Shown here: one piece after another, positions 51,844-61,472 of the stretch
How positions within the stretch are numbered: the stretch's first letter is position 1
Layout of the letters: every line of letters starts with the position of its first letter
NCBI RefSeq assembly: GCF_000499205.1
Contig: NZ_AWUK01000042.1
Span: forward strand, 1-63,846
Reading direction: 5' to 3'
Origin: Paenibacillus sp. MAEPY2
Lineage (GTDB): Bacteria; Bacillota; Bacilli; Paenibacillales; Paenibacillaceae
DNA: 63,846 bases
Program-made: the position numbers and the translations under genes
Notes under the pieces: generated by a model
What the model was told of the DNA's origin: nothing
The model's input: only the letters and a program-made list of their open reading frames with translations
The model's database searches: none

Positions 51844-52929
51844 TTATTGGGCTTTTTCCAACAGTTTCGGCTTGGCAAAAATCATTCGTCCTGCTGACGT
51901 CTGCAGCACGCTGGTCACCAGCACTTCCATCATCATGCCGATGTACTCGCGTCCGCCTTCCACAACAATCATTGTGCCATCATCCAGATAGGCTACACCC
52001 TGACCATGCTCCTTGCCATCCTTGATAATCTGCACCATAATCTCCTCACCCGGTAATACAACCGGCTTAACCGCATTGGCAAGATCGTTGATGTTTAACA
52101 CGGATACTCCTTGCAATTCGCAGACCTTGTTCAGGTTGAAGTCGTTGGTGACGACTTTACCCTGAAGCACCTTGGCGAGCTTGACCAGTTTGCTGTCCAC
52201 TTCGGAAATTTCCTCGAAATCTCCTTCGTAGATAAGTACTTTAACATCCAATTCCTTCTGAATTTTATTCAGTATATCAAGCCCTCTGCGTCCTCTGTTT
52301 CGCTTGAGCAAGTCCGATGAATCAGCAATGTGCTGCAATTCCTCCAGAACGAATTCCGGGATTACAATCGTGCCCTCAATAAATCCGGTTTTGCATATAT
52401 CTGCGATGCGACCATCGATAATGACACTGGTATCCAAAATTTTGTGCTCTTCCAGCCGTCTTTCCTCGTCCACCTCGGGATGACCCCAGCGTCCTGACAT
52501 CCAGAATGCCGCCAGATCGTCTTTCTTTGCCATGGCAAGCATATAGCCTGCATAGCTACTTACGACCGTCAGTGCCACCTGCAGCACTTCTCCAGCCGTC
52601 CCCAGCCATGCCACACAAGGATATAAAAGCAAGGCTACCAGTAAACCAGCAACGGTACCAGCGGCACCTGCAGCTAATTCATTCATCGGTACCTTTGCCA
52701 GGGAATCAATCCCATTTTGCAGTCTGGTTGCCATTATTGTTCCGCCGATGTTACATACAGACATAAACATTACTGCTCCTAAAAGCGTTGCTACCCCAGC
52801 CCCTAACAGTCCTGCTGACTGAATCCATTCAGCCATCCAAGGGACAGATTTTCCTGCCAGATGATATGCCGTGTAGCCGAACCATGCACCGCACAATCCT
52901 GTAAAAGTTAAAATGCCTTTTTTCCACAT
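51844..52929 (-). CDS. yacL: PIN/TRAM-domain membrane protein YacL
   Basis: A 361-residue protein. About four membrane helices fill residues 1-130. A PIN nuclease-like domain follows with ILDTSVIIDGRIADICKTGF and KVVTNDFNLNKV (acidic active-site residues), then a C-terminal TRAM domain (GEEIMVQIIKDGKEHGQGVA). RNA or nuclease function is inferred from domains; the cellular role is unclear. ATG at 52929 has AAGGAGG upstream and gives the B. subtilis YacL length. Confidence 0.88.
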   Translation of the reverse strand: MWKKGILTFTGLCGAWFGYTAYHLAGKSVPWMAEWIQSAGLLGAGVATLLGAVMFMSVCNIGGTIMATRLQNGIDSLAKVPMNELAAGAAGTVAGLLVALLLYPCVAWLGTAGEVLQVALTVVSSYAGYMLAMAKKDDLAAFWMSGRWGHPEVDEERRLEEHKILDTSVIIDGRIADICKTGFIEGTIVIPEFVLEELQHIADSSDLLKRNRGRRGLDILNKIQKELDVKVLIYEGDFEEISEVDSKLVKLAKVLQGKVVTNDFNLNKVCELQGVSVLNINDLANAVKPVVLPGEEIMVQIIKDGKEHGQGVAYLDDGTMIVVEGGREYIGMMMEVLVTSVLQTSAGRMIFAKPKLLEKAQ

Positions 52930-53040
52930 AAGTCCCTGCACCTCCTTCAATATATCTTCATCTTTATATCCAGTATGATCCAATTCCCGGATTGCTAATC
53001 CCGCTTTACAAGAACTTTTTGGAAATGTTGAAATCGTCAG

Positions 53041-53070
53041 TTGAAAGAAGGTAAATTATTGGCATATAAT
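53041..53070 (+). promoter_or_regulatory. sigma-A-like promoter of the small plus-strand gene
   Basis: -35 TTGAAA (53041-53046), 18-base spacer, perfect -10 TATAAT (53065-53070). Confidence 0.65.
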
Positions 53071-53103
53071 GAATTCAATTCATATCCCGAGGTGAGTAGC
53101 AAA

Positions 53104-53499
53104 ATGAGTACGCTAAGTTTACAGGCTTTTCAGGATCAAGTTTCCGAGCTGTTGCTGCGTCATCGCAGCCTGATTGATGTACTGTCCAAAACGGGACAAG
53201 CCGGAGCTTCTGTCAATCGTGCCGTGTCCAAGGCCATTACCGAATGCGGCTGCATTGAGCTGCACGCCACCAAGCAGAAATATGCCCCGGAGAGCGATAT
53301 CGCTCAATCCAAAGGGCTGCTGGAAACGCATGTGGAAGGTGAATTGTGCGAGAATTGTAAAGAGGTGATCAGCTCTGAACTGGGGCGGAACCTGTTTTAT
53401 ATGTCGGCTCTCTGCAATCTGCTGGACATCAACATGGAAGAAGTCGTAAATCACGAGTCACAGAAATGTTCGACGTTAGGGATGTTCAATTTGTCGTAA
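53104..53499 (+). CDS. Conserved protein of unknown function with CxxC motif
   Basis: A 131-residue, probably all-helical cytoplasmic protein. Notable are a RHRSLIDVLSKTGQAGASVN helix, TECGCIEL, the pair CENC and a C-terminal LFYMSALCNLLDINMEEVV helix. It is on the strand opposite to its neighbours with its own promoter and terminator. The ATG at 53104 has GAGGTGAG upstream; the longer frame begins at the promoter. I believe relatives in Paenibacillus are annotated under a DUF label (possibly DUF1573), but cannot confirm that. The helices and cysteines loosely recall MazG-like proteins. Confidence 0.75.
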   Translation: MSTLSLQAFQDQVSELLLRHRSLIDVLSKTGQAGASVNRAVSKAITECGCIELHATKQKYAPESDIAQSKGLLETHVEGELCENCKEVISSELGRNLFYMSALCNLLDINMEEVVNHESQKCSTLGMFNLS

Positions 53500-53557
53500 A
53501 CAATACGTATTTCGTTGCAAATGGTTAAGTTACCTTATAGATTTGAAAAACAAAAAT

Positions 53558-53597
53558 AAGCACGCATTCTCCGTTCAGGAGCGTACGTGCTTTCTTT
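53558..53597. terminator. Terminator between the plus-strand gene and pssA
   Basis: AAGCACG and CGTGCTT enclose a second CTCC/GGAG stem, followed by a T-rich tail on the plus strand and A/T-rich sequence on the other side. It serves the convergent small gene and pssA. Confidence 0.7.
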
Positions 53598-53650
53598 GTA
53601 TTGTTGATAAAGGAGACACAGACCGACCGACTTCCAGAATGATGGAATGC

Positions 53651-54382
53651 CTAGCGATCGGAAGGACGTGAAGACTTCTCTTCCTTACGCTTTTTGGCCC
53701 GGTTACGTGAGGCTGCCGTCCGCATATTATGCTTCATTCCATATAGAGCGTATATCACAAGTGGAATAAAGATCAATTTGGATAGTTGTTCTTGGAACAT
53801 GACTGCCACCACTACCGCAAAGACGATGACCCATGGTGCAATCCAGATCGCTTTACGAGGCAGACCAACCTTTTTGAAATTGGGATATTTCAGCGAACTT
53901 ACCATCAGATACGATAACAGCAGCGTCGCAATCATCATACTTACAGGACCGATATCCTTGTTAAACAGGGACAGTGTAGCCAGTACACCTCCGGCTGCTG
54001 GAATCGGCAAGCCTGTGAAATACCCGGGGATACCGGGGCGAACATTAAACCGGGCAAGCCGGATGGCACCACAAATGGGAAAGCTTGCGGTTGCGATCCA
54101 GGCAAGAACCGGAGTTGCATCCTGAAACGAGACCATGAATATAATCAGGGCCGGAGCTGCACCAAATGACACCATGTCAGACAATGAATCCAGCTCTTTA
54201 CCAAATTCACTCTGGGCATTCAGTGCCCGTGCCACACGACCATCGAGGCCGTCAAGCAACATCGCAATAATGACCAAAATGGCTGCCAAACTATAATTTC
54301 CATCAATTGCAAGCAGGATTGCCATCATTCCAAGAAACAGATTACCCAAGGTAAAGAGATTCGGAATGAATCTGGTTAACAT
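53651..54382 (-). CDS. pssA: CDP-diacylglycerol--serine O-phosphatidyltransferase
   Basis: A 243-residue membrane enzyme of the CDP-alcohol phosphatidyltransferase family that makes phosphatidylserine, the precursor of phosphatidylethanolamine. The signature is DGLDGRVARALNAQSEFGKE followed by LDSLSD, giving the D-x2-DG-x2-AR-x8-G-x3-D-x3-D pattern. Several membrane helices follow and a basic tail (RAKKRKEEK) ends it. GAGGTG precedes ATG. It lies 43 bases after disA, an arrangement not seen in B. subtilis. Confidence 0.93.
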   Translation of the reverse strand: MLTRFIPNLFTLGNLFLGMMAILLAIDGNYSLAAILVIIAMLLDGLDGRVARALNAQSEFGKELDSLSDMVSFGAAPALIIFMVSFQDATPVLAWIATASFPICGAIRLARFNVRPGIPGYFTGLPIPAAGGVLATLSLFNKDIGPVSMMIATLLLSYLMVSSLKYPNFKKVGLPRKAIWIAPWVIVFAVVVAVMFQEQLSKLIFIPLVIYALYGMKHNMRTAASRNRAKKRKEEKSSRPSDR

Positions 54383-54425
54383 CGTTGTTTCACCTCATTA
54401 TTTTCAAGCCGTTATAGGCAAACCC

Positions 54426-55502
54426 TTACATCTGTCTGTCAATAAACATCTGCTCCTGCAAACGCTTGAGACCTTCCTTAATGGTTCGGGCACGTACCTC
54501 TCCAATCCCGTCCACTTCGTCCAGCTCTTCAATTGTAGCCATAATGACATGAGGCAATTGTTCGAATTGACCCACCAGGTTATGGATAATGACATTCGGC
54601 AGGCGGGGGATCTTATTTAATACCCGATATCCGCGAGGCGCAACCGCATCTTCGGAGGTAGCCGCTGACGAAGGGTATCCCAGCAGACGTACGATATGAT
54701 GTGCATCCAGCAATTCATCGTCCGACAATCTTTTCAGACCCACGATAATCTCACGGATTTTCTCATCACTGTCAACACGGGCATAGTCCTTATACAGCAA
54801 CCAGGCTTCCTCTTCCGTTGTACCAACGAGTTCCTCCATCTGCATGGAGATCAGACGTCCCTCGTTGCCGAGTTCATGAATGTAACGTTTGATTTCCGTT
54901 TTGATGCGCATAACCATTTCTGTACGCTGAATGACATTGACCACCTCAGGAATCGTCACCAGTTCCTCGAACTCGGAGGCACTCAGATTCGTAAGGGACT
55001 GTGTCAATACAGCTTTGTATTTCTCCAGGGTTTGGATCGCTTGATTCGCTTTGGTCAAAATAACCCCGATTTCCTTGAGGGAATACCGTAGTGTTCCTTG
55101 ATATAAGGTGATAATATTCCTGCGTTGCGATATAGATACGACTAATTTACCTGTTTGTTTCGCGACACGCTCAGCCGTCCGGTGACGGATCCCCGTCTCA
55201 GATGAAGAGATGGATGAGTCAGGAATGAGCTGAGTATTGGCGTATAGAATACGCTTCAAATCCTCGCTAAGGATAATGGCACCGTCCATCTTGGCGAGTT
55301 CATACAGATAGTTCGGAGAGAAATCACAGTTAATCGAGAATCCTCCATCCACCACTTCCATCACTTCAGGGCTGTATCCTACAACCAGCAGTGCACCCGT
55401 CTTGGCGCGCAGCACGTTCTCCAGACCTTCGCGGAAAGGTGTACCTGGTGCGATCAGCCTTAACAATTCGTTCATATTATCCAGTTGGCTCGAATCTTTC
55501 AT
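54426..55502 (-). CDS. disA: DNA integrity scanning diadenylate cyclase DisA
   Basis: A 358-residue octameric enzyme that makes c-di-AMP and scans for DNA lesions during sporulation. The DAC domain has DGA at 73-75 and RHRTA at 106-110, both intact. A central helical spine and a C-terminal helix-hairpin-helix domain (TIEELDEVDGIGEVRARTIK) for DNA binding follow. GGGGG precedes ATG. It is 13 bases after radA, whose product also acts on branched DNA. Confidence 0.97.
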   Translation of the reverse strand: MKDSSQLDNMNELLRLIAPGTPFREGLENVLRAKTGALLVVGYSPEVMEVVDGGFSINCDFSPNYLYELAKMDGAIILSEDLKRILYANTQLIPDSSISSSETGIRHRTAERVAKQTGKLVVSISQRRNIITLYQGTLRYSLKEIGVILTKANQAIQTLEKYKAVLTQSLTNLSASEFEELVTIPEVVNVIQRTEMVMRIKTEIKRYIHELGNEGRLISMQMEELVGTTEEEAWLLYKDYARVDSDEKIREIIVGLKRLSDDELLDAHHIVRLLGYPSSAATSEDAVAPRGYRVLNKIPRLPNVIIHNLVGQFEQLPHVIMATIEELDEVDGIGEVRARTIKEGLKRLQEQMFIDRQM

Positions 55503-55515
55503 CTTGTTATGCCCC

Positions 55516-56883
55516 CTAATCTAAAGCAACCGCTAGTGCATCTGCCACGGTATTCACACCGATCAGTTGTATCCCGCGAGGATGTTTCCAGCCCTTTAAG
55601 CTTTTTTCTGGTAAAATAACACGCTTAAAGCCCAATTTCTGAGCTTCTTTCACACGTTGTTCAGCCCGTGAAACGGCCCGAACCTCACCCGTCAAACCGA
55701 TTTCGCCAAAGATGACGTCATCCGGTTTGGTCGGTACATCCCTCAGACTGGATGCAATGCTGACCGCAACCGCCAAATCGATAGCTGGTTCATCCAGCCG
55801 CACGCCCCCAGCTACATTCAGATACGCATCCTGTGTTTGCAAAAACATGCCCATTCTTTTCTCAAGTACAGCAATAATGAGGTTCAGCCTGTGATGGTCT
55901 ATCCCTGTCGCCATGCGACGTGGGGAAGGAAAGTGTGTAGACGAGATGAGCGCCTGCAATTCCACAAGCAGAGGACGTGTGCCCTCCATGCTGGCAACTA
56001 CCGTAGAACCCGCTACACCAAGCGGACGTTCCGACAGGAAGAGTTCTGAAGGGTTACCCACTTCACGAAGTCCTTCTTCACCCATCTCAAAAATACCAAT
56101 CTCATTGGTCGAACCAAAACGGTTCTTTACCGCACGTAAAAGGCGATACGTATGATGCCGCTCTCCTTCAAAATAAAGAACACAGTCCACCATATGTTCC
56201 AGCATACGTGGACCGGCAATGGCGCCTTCTTTCGTAACATGCCCCACAAGCACGGTTGCAATGCCTCGGCCTTTGGCTATCCGCATGAAACGTGACGTAC
56301 ATTCCCTTACCTGAGCTACACTGCCGGGTGCACTGGTGACTTCTGGCAGATATACAGTTTGAATGGAGTCGATGACAAGAAAATGCGGCTGGATCTGCTC
56401 CACCGCTTCCTCAACCCGCTCCATATTGGTCTCACACAGCACATATAACTCAGGAGACAGCGCACCCAGACGGTCAGCCCGCAATTTGGTTTGCTTGACT
56501 GACTCTTCACCCGAGACATATAACACGCGCAAACCTGAATGGGTCAAAGCATGAGATGTCTGCAACATCAACGTTGATTTTCCAATTCCGGGGTCTCCGC
56601 CCACCAGAACGAGAGATCCCGGAACAATTCCGCCGCCCAAAACCCGATTCAGCTCTTCAATTCCAGTCTGTACACGCGGTTCTTGACCGCTATCTATATC
56701 TATGATGGGAAGTGGCTTATCTTTACTCTCAAAGAGAGGGGAATTTCTCCCTTGTGTTTTGACCACCGTTTCGGTTTCTTCCACCATTGAATTCCAAGAC
56801 TGACAACCCGGACATTTGCCGTACCATTTGGGGGCTTCATAGCCGCATTCCGTACACTGAAACTTGGTTTTAACTTTGGCCAC
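55516..56883 (-). CDS. radA: DNA repair protein RadA (Sms)
   Basis: A 455-residue RecA-like branch-migration ATPase. An N-terminal zinc finger has cysteines at 10, 13, 24 and 27. The Walker A is GGDPGIGKSTL. The RadA-specific KNRFGSTNEIG motif and a Lon-protease-like C-terminal domain (SLKGWKHPRGIQLIGV end) follow. The start is GTG at 56883, with AGGAG upstream. It precedes disA; clpC lies further upstream, behind a terminator. Confidence 0.96.
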   Translation of the reverse strand: MAKVKTKFQCTECGYEAPKWYGKCPGCQSWNSMVEETETVVKTQGRNSPLFESKDKPLPIIDIDSGQEPRVQTGIEELNRVLGGGIVPGSLVLVGGDPGIGKSTLMLQTSHALTHSGLRVLYVSGEESVKQTKLRADRLGALSPELYVLCETNMERVEEAVEQIQPHFLVIDSIQTVYLPEVTSAPGSVAQVRECTSRFMRIAKGRGIATVLVGHVTKEGAIAGPRMLEHMVDCVLYFEGERHHTYRLLRAVKNRFGSTNEIGIFEMGEEGLREVGNPSELFLSERPLGVAGSTVVASMEGTRPLLVELQALISSTHFPSPRRMATGIDHHRLNLIIAVLEKRMGMFLQTQDAYLNVAGGVRLDEPAIDLAVAVSIASSLRDVPTKPDDVIFGEIGLTGEVRAVSRAEQRVKEAQKLGFKRVILPEKSLKGWKHPRGIQLIGVNTVADALAVALD

Positions 56884-57093
56884 TTCAGCACTCCTAGGAT
56901 TTATTTTATAACAGCATTTTGCATTTTTCGACGAATTTTGCCCTATATACCCTGACGTGCAGGGTTAATAAAAGTTTACCATTGTTTGAGATTTTTCGTA
57001 AAGGATTATCGCAAACTTTACACATGTTCGTAGCAGTTCAAATGTCGTTTTGATAAATAACAGAGCTTTCGGGCTCTAACTGGTCCAAAAACA
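56884..57093 (-). other. Gap upstream of radA
   Basis: No gene is seen. A small AGAGC/GCTCT hairpin (57062-57077) and a weak promoter candidate (TTTACG, 18-base spacer, TAAACT) are present on the minus strand. radA needs its own promoter because clpC ends in a terminator. Confidence 0.4.
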
Positions 57094-57130
57094 AAAAAAT
57101 CCTTCCCAGCTAAAGCCAGGAAGGATTTTT
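57094..57130 (-). terminator. Terminator of the ctsR-clpC operon
   Basis: AAAATCCTTCC and GGAAGGATTTT form the stem, extended by GGC/GC around a TTTA loop, with a U-run on the minus strand after clpC. Confidence 0.9.
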
Positions 57131-57169
57131 GTTTTATGCATCAGAATCAGTAAACTGATTAAGGGTCAA

Positions 57170-59632
57170 TTATTTTGTTTCGATTTCCTCATTGGATGGA
57201 ACAACAACATCTTTTTTCGTTACAGACAATGCTCCGTTCTCTTCGTCAATGAGCAACGAATCTCCTTTGACCACATTACCTGTGAGCAACTCTTCAGACA
57301 ATTTGTCTTCGATATGCTTCTGGATCGCCCGACGAAGCGGACGAGCACCATAGGCTGGATCAAAGCCTGCTTTGGCAAGGAAATCCTTGGCATTGTCAGT
57401 GAGCTCGAAGTCGACCTCATACTCACGCAGCCGTTTACGAAGCTCTTCACTCATGAGGGTAACAATCTCAGCAATGTGTTTCTCTTCAAGAGAGTGGAAC
57501 ACGATAATTTCATCAATCCGGTTAAGGAACTCAGGACGGAAACTTTTCTTCAGCTCATCCATCACTTTACCCTTCATGTTATCGTAATCCGCACCTGCAT
57601 CCACAACTGCTGTGAAGCCCAGTGTAGAGTTACGTTTGATCGCTTCTGCACCGACATTGGATGTCAAGATGATCAACGTATTACGGAAGTCCACGACGCG
57701 ACCTTTGGAATCAGTCAGACGGCCATCTTCAAGTACTTGCAGCAAGATGTTGAATACTTCCGGATGTGCTTTCTCGATTTCATCGAGCAGGACGACGGAG
57801 TAAGGTTTGCGACGAACTTTCTCTGTCAGCTGTCCACCTTCTTCGTATCCCACATATCCCGGAGGCGCTCCGACCAGTCTTGAAGTGGAATGCTTCTCGC
57901 CATACTCGGACATGTCAATCCGGATGACTGCATTCTCATCTCCAAACATGGCTTCTGCAAGCGCTCGAGCAAGCTCGGTTTTACCTACACCAGTTGGACC
58001 CAAGAAGATAAAGGAACCCATCGGACGTTTTGGATCTTTCAATCCAGCACGGGCACGACGAACTGCACGGCTGACGGACTTCACAGCCTCATCTTGGCCA
58101 ATGACACGTTCATGCAGAATCGATTCCAAAGTCATGAGACGTTGTGTCTCTTCTTCTTTCAGCTTGTTCACCGGAATTCCAGTCCAGTTGGCTACCACTT
58201 GCGCGATATCCTCAGGCGTTACTTCCGAATCCGTGCGGCCTTGTTTTTCTTTCCATTGGTTCTTCGTTACATCCAGCTCTTCACGGATTTTTTGTTCCGT
58301 GTCACGCAGAGCTGCTGCTTTTTCGAACTCCTGGCTTTGAACCGCTGCGTCTTTTTCCTTGCGGATATCTTCGAGACGGCTTTCCAGTTGTTTGAGGTTT
58401 GGTGGGATCGTGTAAGAGTTCAATCTTACTTTGGAACCTGCCTCATCAATCAGGTCGATCGCTTTGTCCGGCAGGAAACGGTCAGTAATGTAACGATCAG
58501 ACAGTTTAACCGCCTGTACAATCGCTTCATCGGTAATTTTAACCCGGTGATGCGCTTCGTAACGGTCACGCAAGCCGTGTAAGATCTGAATTGCTTCTTC
58601 TGGAGAAGGCTGATCTACCGTAATCGGTTGGAAACGACGCTCCAGAGCAGCATCCTTCTCGATATATTTGCGGTATTCATCCAGTGTTGTTGCACCGATG
58701 CACTGCAATTCTCCACGGGCCAAAGCCGGTTTCAAAATGTTCGAAGCATCGATTGCACCTTCCGCTCCGCCTGCACCAATCAAGGTATGCAATTCGTCGA
58801 TGAACAGGACAATGTTACCCGCTTGGCGAATTTCATCCATAATTTTTTTCAGACGATCTTCGAATTCACCACGATACTTTGTACCTGCAACAACGGAACC
58901 CATATCCAAGGTCATGACACGTTTGTCACGCAAAGTCTCTGGAATTTCGTTGGCGATAATTTTTTGTGCAAGCCCTTCAGCAATCGCTGTTTTACCTACA
59001 CCTGGTTCACCGATCAGTACCGGGTTGTTCTTGGTACGACGGCTGAGTACCTGGATGACACGCTCAATTTCTTTGCTACGTCCAATAACCGGGTCAAGGT
59101 TGTTCTCTCTCGCATAAGCCGTGAGGTCACGTGCCAGACTGTCCAGCGTTGGTGTGCTGACATTGGCAGGTGTACCGTTATGACTGGATACGGCTTCACT
59201 GCTGCCCAGCAGTTGCAGCACTTGTTGACGTGCCTTGTTCAGGCTGATGCCCAGATTGTTCAGCACACGTGCTGCGACCCCTTCGCCTTCACGAATTAAT
59301 CCGAGCAAGATATGCTCAGTGCCTACATAGGTATGACCCAATTTACGGGCTTCATCCATAGACAATTCAATTACTTTTTTCGCACGAGGCGTATATGCAA
59401 TGTTCGTAGGTTGCTCTTGGCCACGGCCAATCAGCGTTTCTACTTCATCTTGAATTTTTTCCAATCCGAGTCCCAGGCCGATCAGCGCTTTGGCTGCGAT
59501 GCCTTCGCCTTCACGAATGAGGCCGAGCAAAATGTGCTCTGTACCGATGTTATTATGACCAAGACGGACAGCTTCTTCCTGCGCCAATGCGAGCACCTTT
59601 TGGGCCCGTTCCGTAAATCTTCCAAACATCAT
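57170..59632 (-). CDS. clpC: ATP-dependent Clp protease ATP-binding subunit ClpC
   Basis: An 820-residue Hsp100 unfoldase. Two Clp N repeats (RAQKVLALAQEEAVRLGHNN; GTEHILLGLIREGEGVAA) lead the first AAA+ domain (Walker A GEPGVGKT at about 205). A UVR/M domain (EKDAAVQSQEFEKAAALRDT) and the second AAA+ domain (GPTGVGKTEL) follow. It degrades proteins with ClpP, including McsB-phosphorylated substrates. Start at 59632 (MMFGRFTERAQ), as in other ClpC proteins, with GGAGGTGCAGGAG before it. Confidence 0.97.
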   Translation of the reverse strand: MMFGRFTERAQKVLALAQEEAVRLGHNNIGTEHILLGLIREGEGIAAKALIGLGLGLEKIQDEVETLIGRGQEQPTNIAYTPRAKKVIELSMDEARKLGHTYVGTEHILLGLIREGEGVAARVLNNLGISLNKARQQVLQLLGSSEAVSSHNGTPANVSTPTLDSLARDLTAYARENNLDPVIGRSKEIERVIQVLSRRTKNNPVLIGEPGVGKTAIAEGLAQKIIANEIPETLRDKRVMTLDMGSVVAGTKYRGEFEDRLKKIMDEIRQAGNIVLFIDELHTLIGAGGAEGAIDASNILKPALARGELQCIGATTLDEYRKYIEKDAALERRFQPITVDQPSPEEAIQILHGLRDRYEAHHRVKITDEAIVQAVKLSDRYITDRFLPDKAIDLIDEAGSKVRLNSYTIPPNLKQLESRLEDIRKEKDAAVQSQEFEKAAALRDTEQKIREELDVTKNQWKEKQGRTDSEVTPEDIAQVVANWTGIPVNKLKEEETQRLMTLESILHERVIGQDEAVKSVSRAVRRARAGLKDPKRPMGSFIFLGPTGVGKTELARALAEAMFGDENAVIRIDMSEYGEKHSTSRLVGAPPGYVGYEEGGQLTEKVRRKPYSVVLLDEIEKAHPEVFNILLQVLEDGRLTDSKGRVVDFRNTLIILTSNVGAEAIKRNSTLGFTAVVDAGADYDNMKGKVMDELKKSFRPEFLNRIDEIIVFHSLEEKHIAEIVTLMSEELRKRLREYEVDFELTDNAKDFLAKAGFDPAYGARPLRRAIQKHIEDKLSEELLTGNVVKGDSLLIDEENGALSVTKKDVVVPSNEEIETK

Positions 59633-59818
59633 ATCTCCTGCACCTCCATGGTTTTGGATAAAACGGGGGCTGTTGAAAAGATCCCACCGTATTTTCTTCA
59701 TATCATTTTTGTTTGCAGCCGTGCTGCGAATAAAATCATTCAGCATTTATTATAAAATGCTCTATTATATAAAGCCGCAGATGCGACGTGAAACCTTTGT
59801 TAATGACTGTTGTTTAGC

Positions 59819-60889
59819 CTAAGATTGATTGGCTGCACTAATCGTATCACGGATCAACTGAGCCCGATAAATGTCACGCTCATCTGTCCGCATGTCTTCC
59901 CCAAATGTTTTCTGCAAAAAGCCCGGCTGCGTCATCACATTTAGCTCGTTCATCACGGTTATGGACAAGCCGTCCAACAAGCCGAGATCTACACCAAGTC
60001 GAACATCAGACAGACGCTGTGCAGCTTCCTTTGAGTCGACGATAGCTGCATGGGACAGAATGCCGTAAGAACGCATCACTCTGTCGGTAATCCGCAATCG
60101 GGAGTCGGTCATTAACCGCTCTCTGGCGGTACGCTCATGCCCGATCATTTGTAACACAACACTATGCAGGTTATCGATGACTTCATGTTCCGTCTGCCCC
60201 AGTGTGATCTGGTTCGAGATTTGGAACAGGTTACCCATCGCCTCACTGCCTTCACCGTAAATTCCTCGTACAGTCAGTCCGACTTGGGAGACTGCGGTTA
60301 GAATGCGGCCGATCTGCTGTGTCATCACCAGAGCGGGCAGATGCATCATGACAGATGCTCTTACACCTGTACCTACATTTGTAGGACAGCTGGTTAAATA
60401 TCCTCTGCGGTCATCAAAAGCATAATCCACATGCGCTTCAAAAGCATCATCTATGGCGGAAGCTTTCTCCCAGGCTTCTTTCACCTGGAACCCCGGATAG
60501 AGGCACTGGATACGAAGATGATCCTCTTCATTAATCATAATACTGACAGACTCATCCTCACTGAGAATAACAGCACCATTTCTGGATTCGTTCGCAAGAC
60601 TGGGACTGATCAGATGTTTCTCCACCAGTACCCGTTTGTCAAGGTCATCGATATCAGTCAGATCCAGGGTATGAAAATCTCCAAAGGCATGAACGTCGTC
60701 GTATTGAAGTACCTCGCTCAGCTTATTCAGCACTTCTTCCGATTGCTCATTGGAAGCCAGCATCGGAAACGGATAATGCTGCAGGTTGCGTGCGATCCGG
60801 ACCCGGCTGCTAATCACAATTTCGGAATCAGCCGCATCACTACGCATCCAGTCGCTGAGCGCCTTCTCTGTAAAACGCAGATTAGACAT
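59819..60889 (-). CDS. mcsB: Protein arginine kinase McsB
   Basis: A 356-residue kinase of the phosphagen-kinase fold that phosphorylates arginines to tag proteins for ClpC-ClpP. The region SSRVRIARNLQHYPFP and the catalytic CPTNVGTGVRASVMMHLP are typical. RDIYRA near the C-terminus fits the RDXXRA phospho-arginine site. AGGAGGG precedes ATG. It needs McsA for activity, encoded directly upstream. Confidence 0.96.
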   Translation of the reverse strand: MSNLRFTEKALSDWMRSDAADSEIVISSRVRIARNLQHYPFPMLASNEQSEEVLNKLSEVLQYDDVHAFGDFHTLDLTDIDDLDKRVLVEKHLISPSLANESRNGAVILSEDESVSIMINEEDHLRIQCLYPGFQVKEAWEKASAIDDAFEAHVDYAFDDRRGYLTSCPTNVGTGVRASVMMHLPALVMTQQIGRILTAVSQVGLTVRGIYGEGSEAMGNLFQISNQITLGQTEHEVIDNLHSVVLQMIGHERTARERLMTDSRLRITDRVMRSYGILSHAAIVDSKEAAQRLSDVRLGVDLGLLDGLSITVMNELNVMTQPGFLQKTFGEDMRTDERDIYRAQLIRDTISAANQS

Positions 60890-60917
60890 TACGCATCCCT
60901 CCTACTCATCACAAACT

Positions 60918-61442
60918 TTACTCCTGAGCTATTTCTTTTTCAAGTTCCCTGATCCGATCACGAATTTGAGCTGCTTCTTCAAACTCCTCTTGCGTGATGC
61001 TCTCCTGAAGATCCCGTTTCAAATCAGCAATCTGTCTTTTGACCTTGATGCGACCACCTGCTCGTGCAGGCACTTTACCCACGTGAGAAGTGCTGCCATG
61101 AACCCGTTTGAATAGCGGGTCTAAACGACTGTCAAAATATTTATAACATGAACTACAGCCAAAGCGGCCGATTTTGCTAAACTGTGAATAGGTCATGCCG
61201 CATTCTTCACAACGAAGGGATTGCGCAGGTGTAGCTCCCGCACTTCCATTCTTGCCTGAGGGTTCAAAATCAAGCAACCCGGACAATAGGTTGTGAATGG
61301 AAAATCCATTGGATGTTCCGGGAATCATTTCCCCTTTTTCACGAGCACATGACTCACAAATATGGAATTCCGTCTTCTCTCCGTTCACGATCTTGGTGAA
61401 ATGGAGTGTGGCCGGACGTTTGTTGCATTCTTGGCACAGCAC
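60918..61442 (-). CDS. mcsA: McsA, activator of protein arginine kinase
   Basis: A 174-residue zinc protein. Cysteine pairs CQEC, CESC, CEEC and CSSC form two zinc sites in the first 100 residues. A UVR-type helical motif (TQEEFEEAAQIRDRIRELEK) ends the protein. It activates McsB and helps control CtsR. The start is GTG at 61442 with AGGGGG upstream. Confidence 0.95.
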   Translation of the reverse strand: MLCQECNKRPATLHFTKIVNGEKTEFHICESCAREKGEMIPGTSNGFSIHNLLSGLLDFEPSGKNGSAGATPAQSLRCEECGMTYSQFSKIGRFGCSSCYKYFDSRLDPLFKRVHGSTSHVGKVPARAGGRIKVKRQIADLKRDLQESITQEEFEEAAQIRDRIRELEKEIAQE

Positions 61443-61472
61443 AATGATGTACCCCCTTGATCCCGATAGTTT

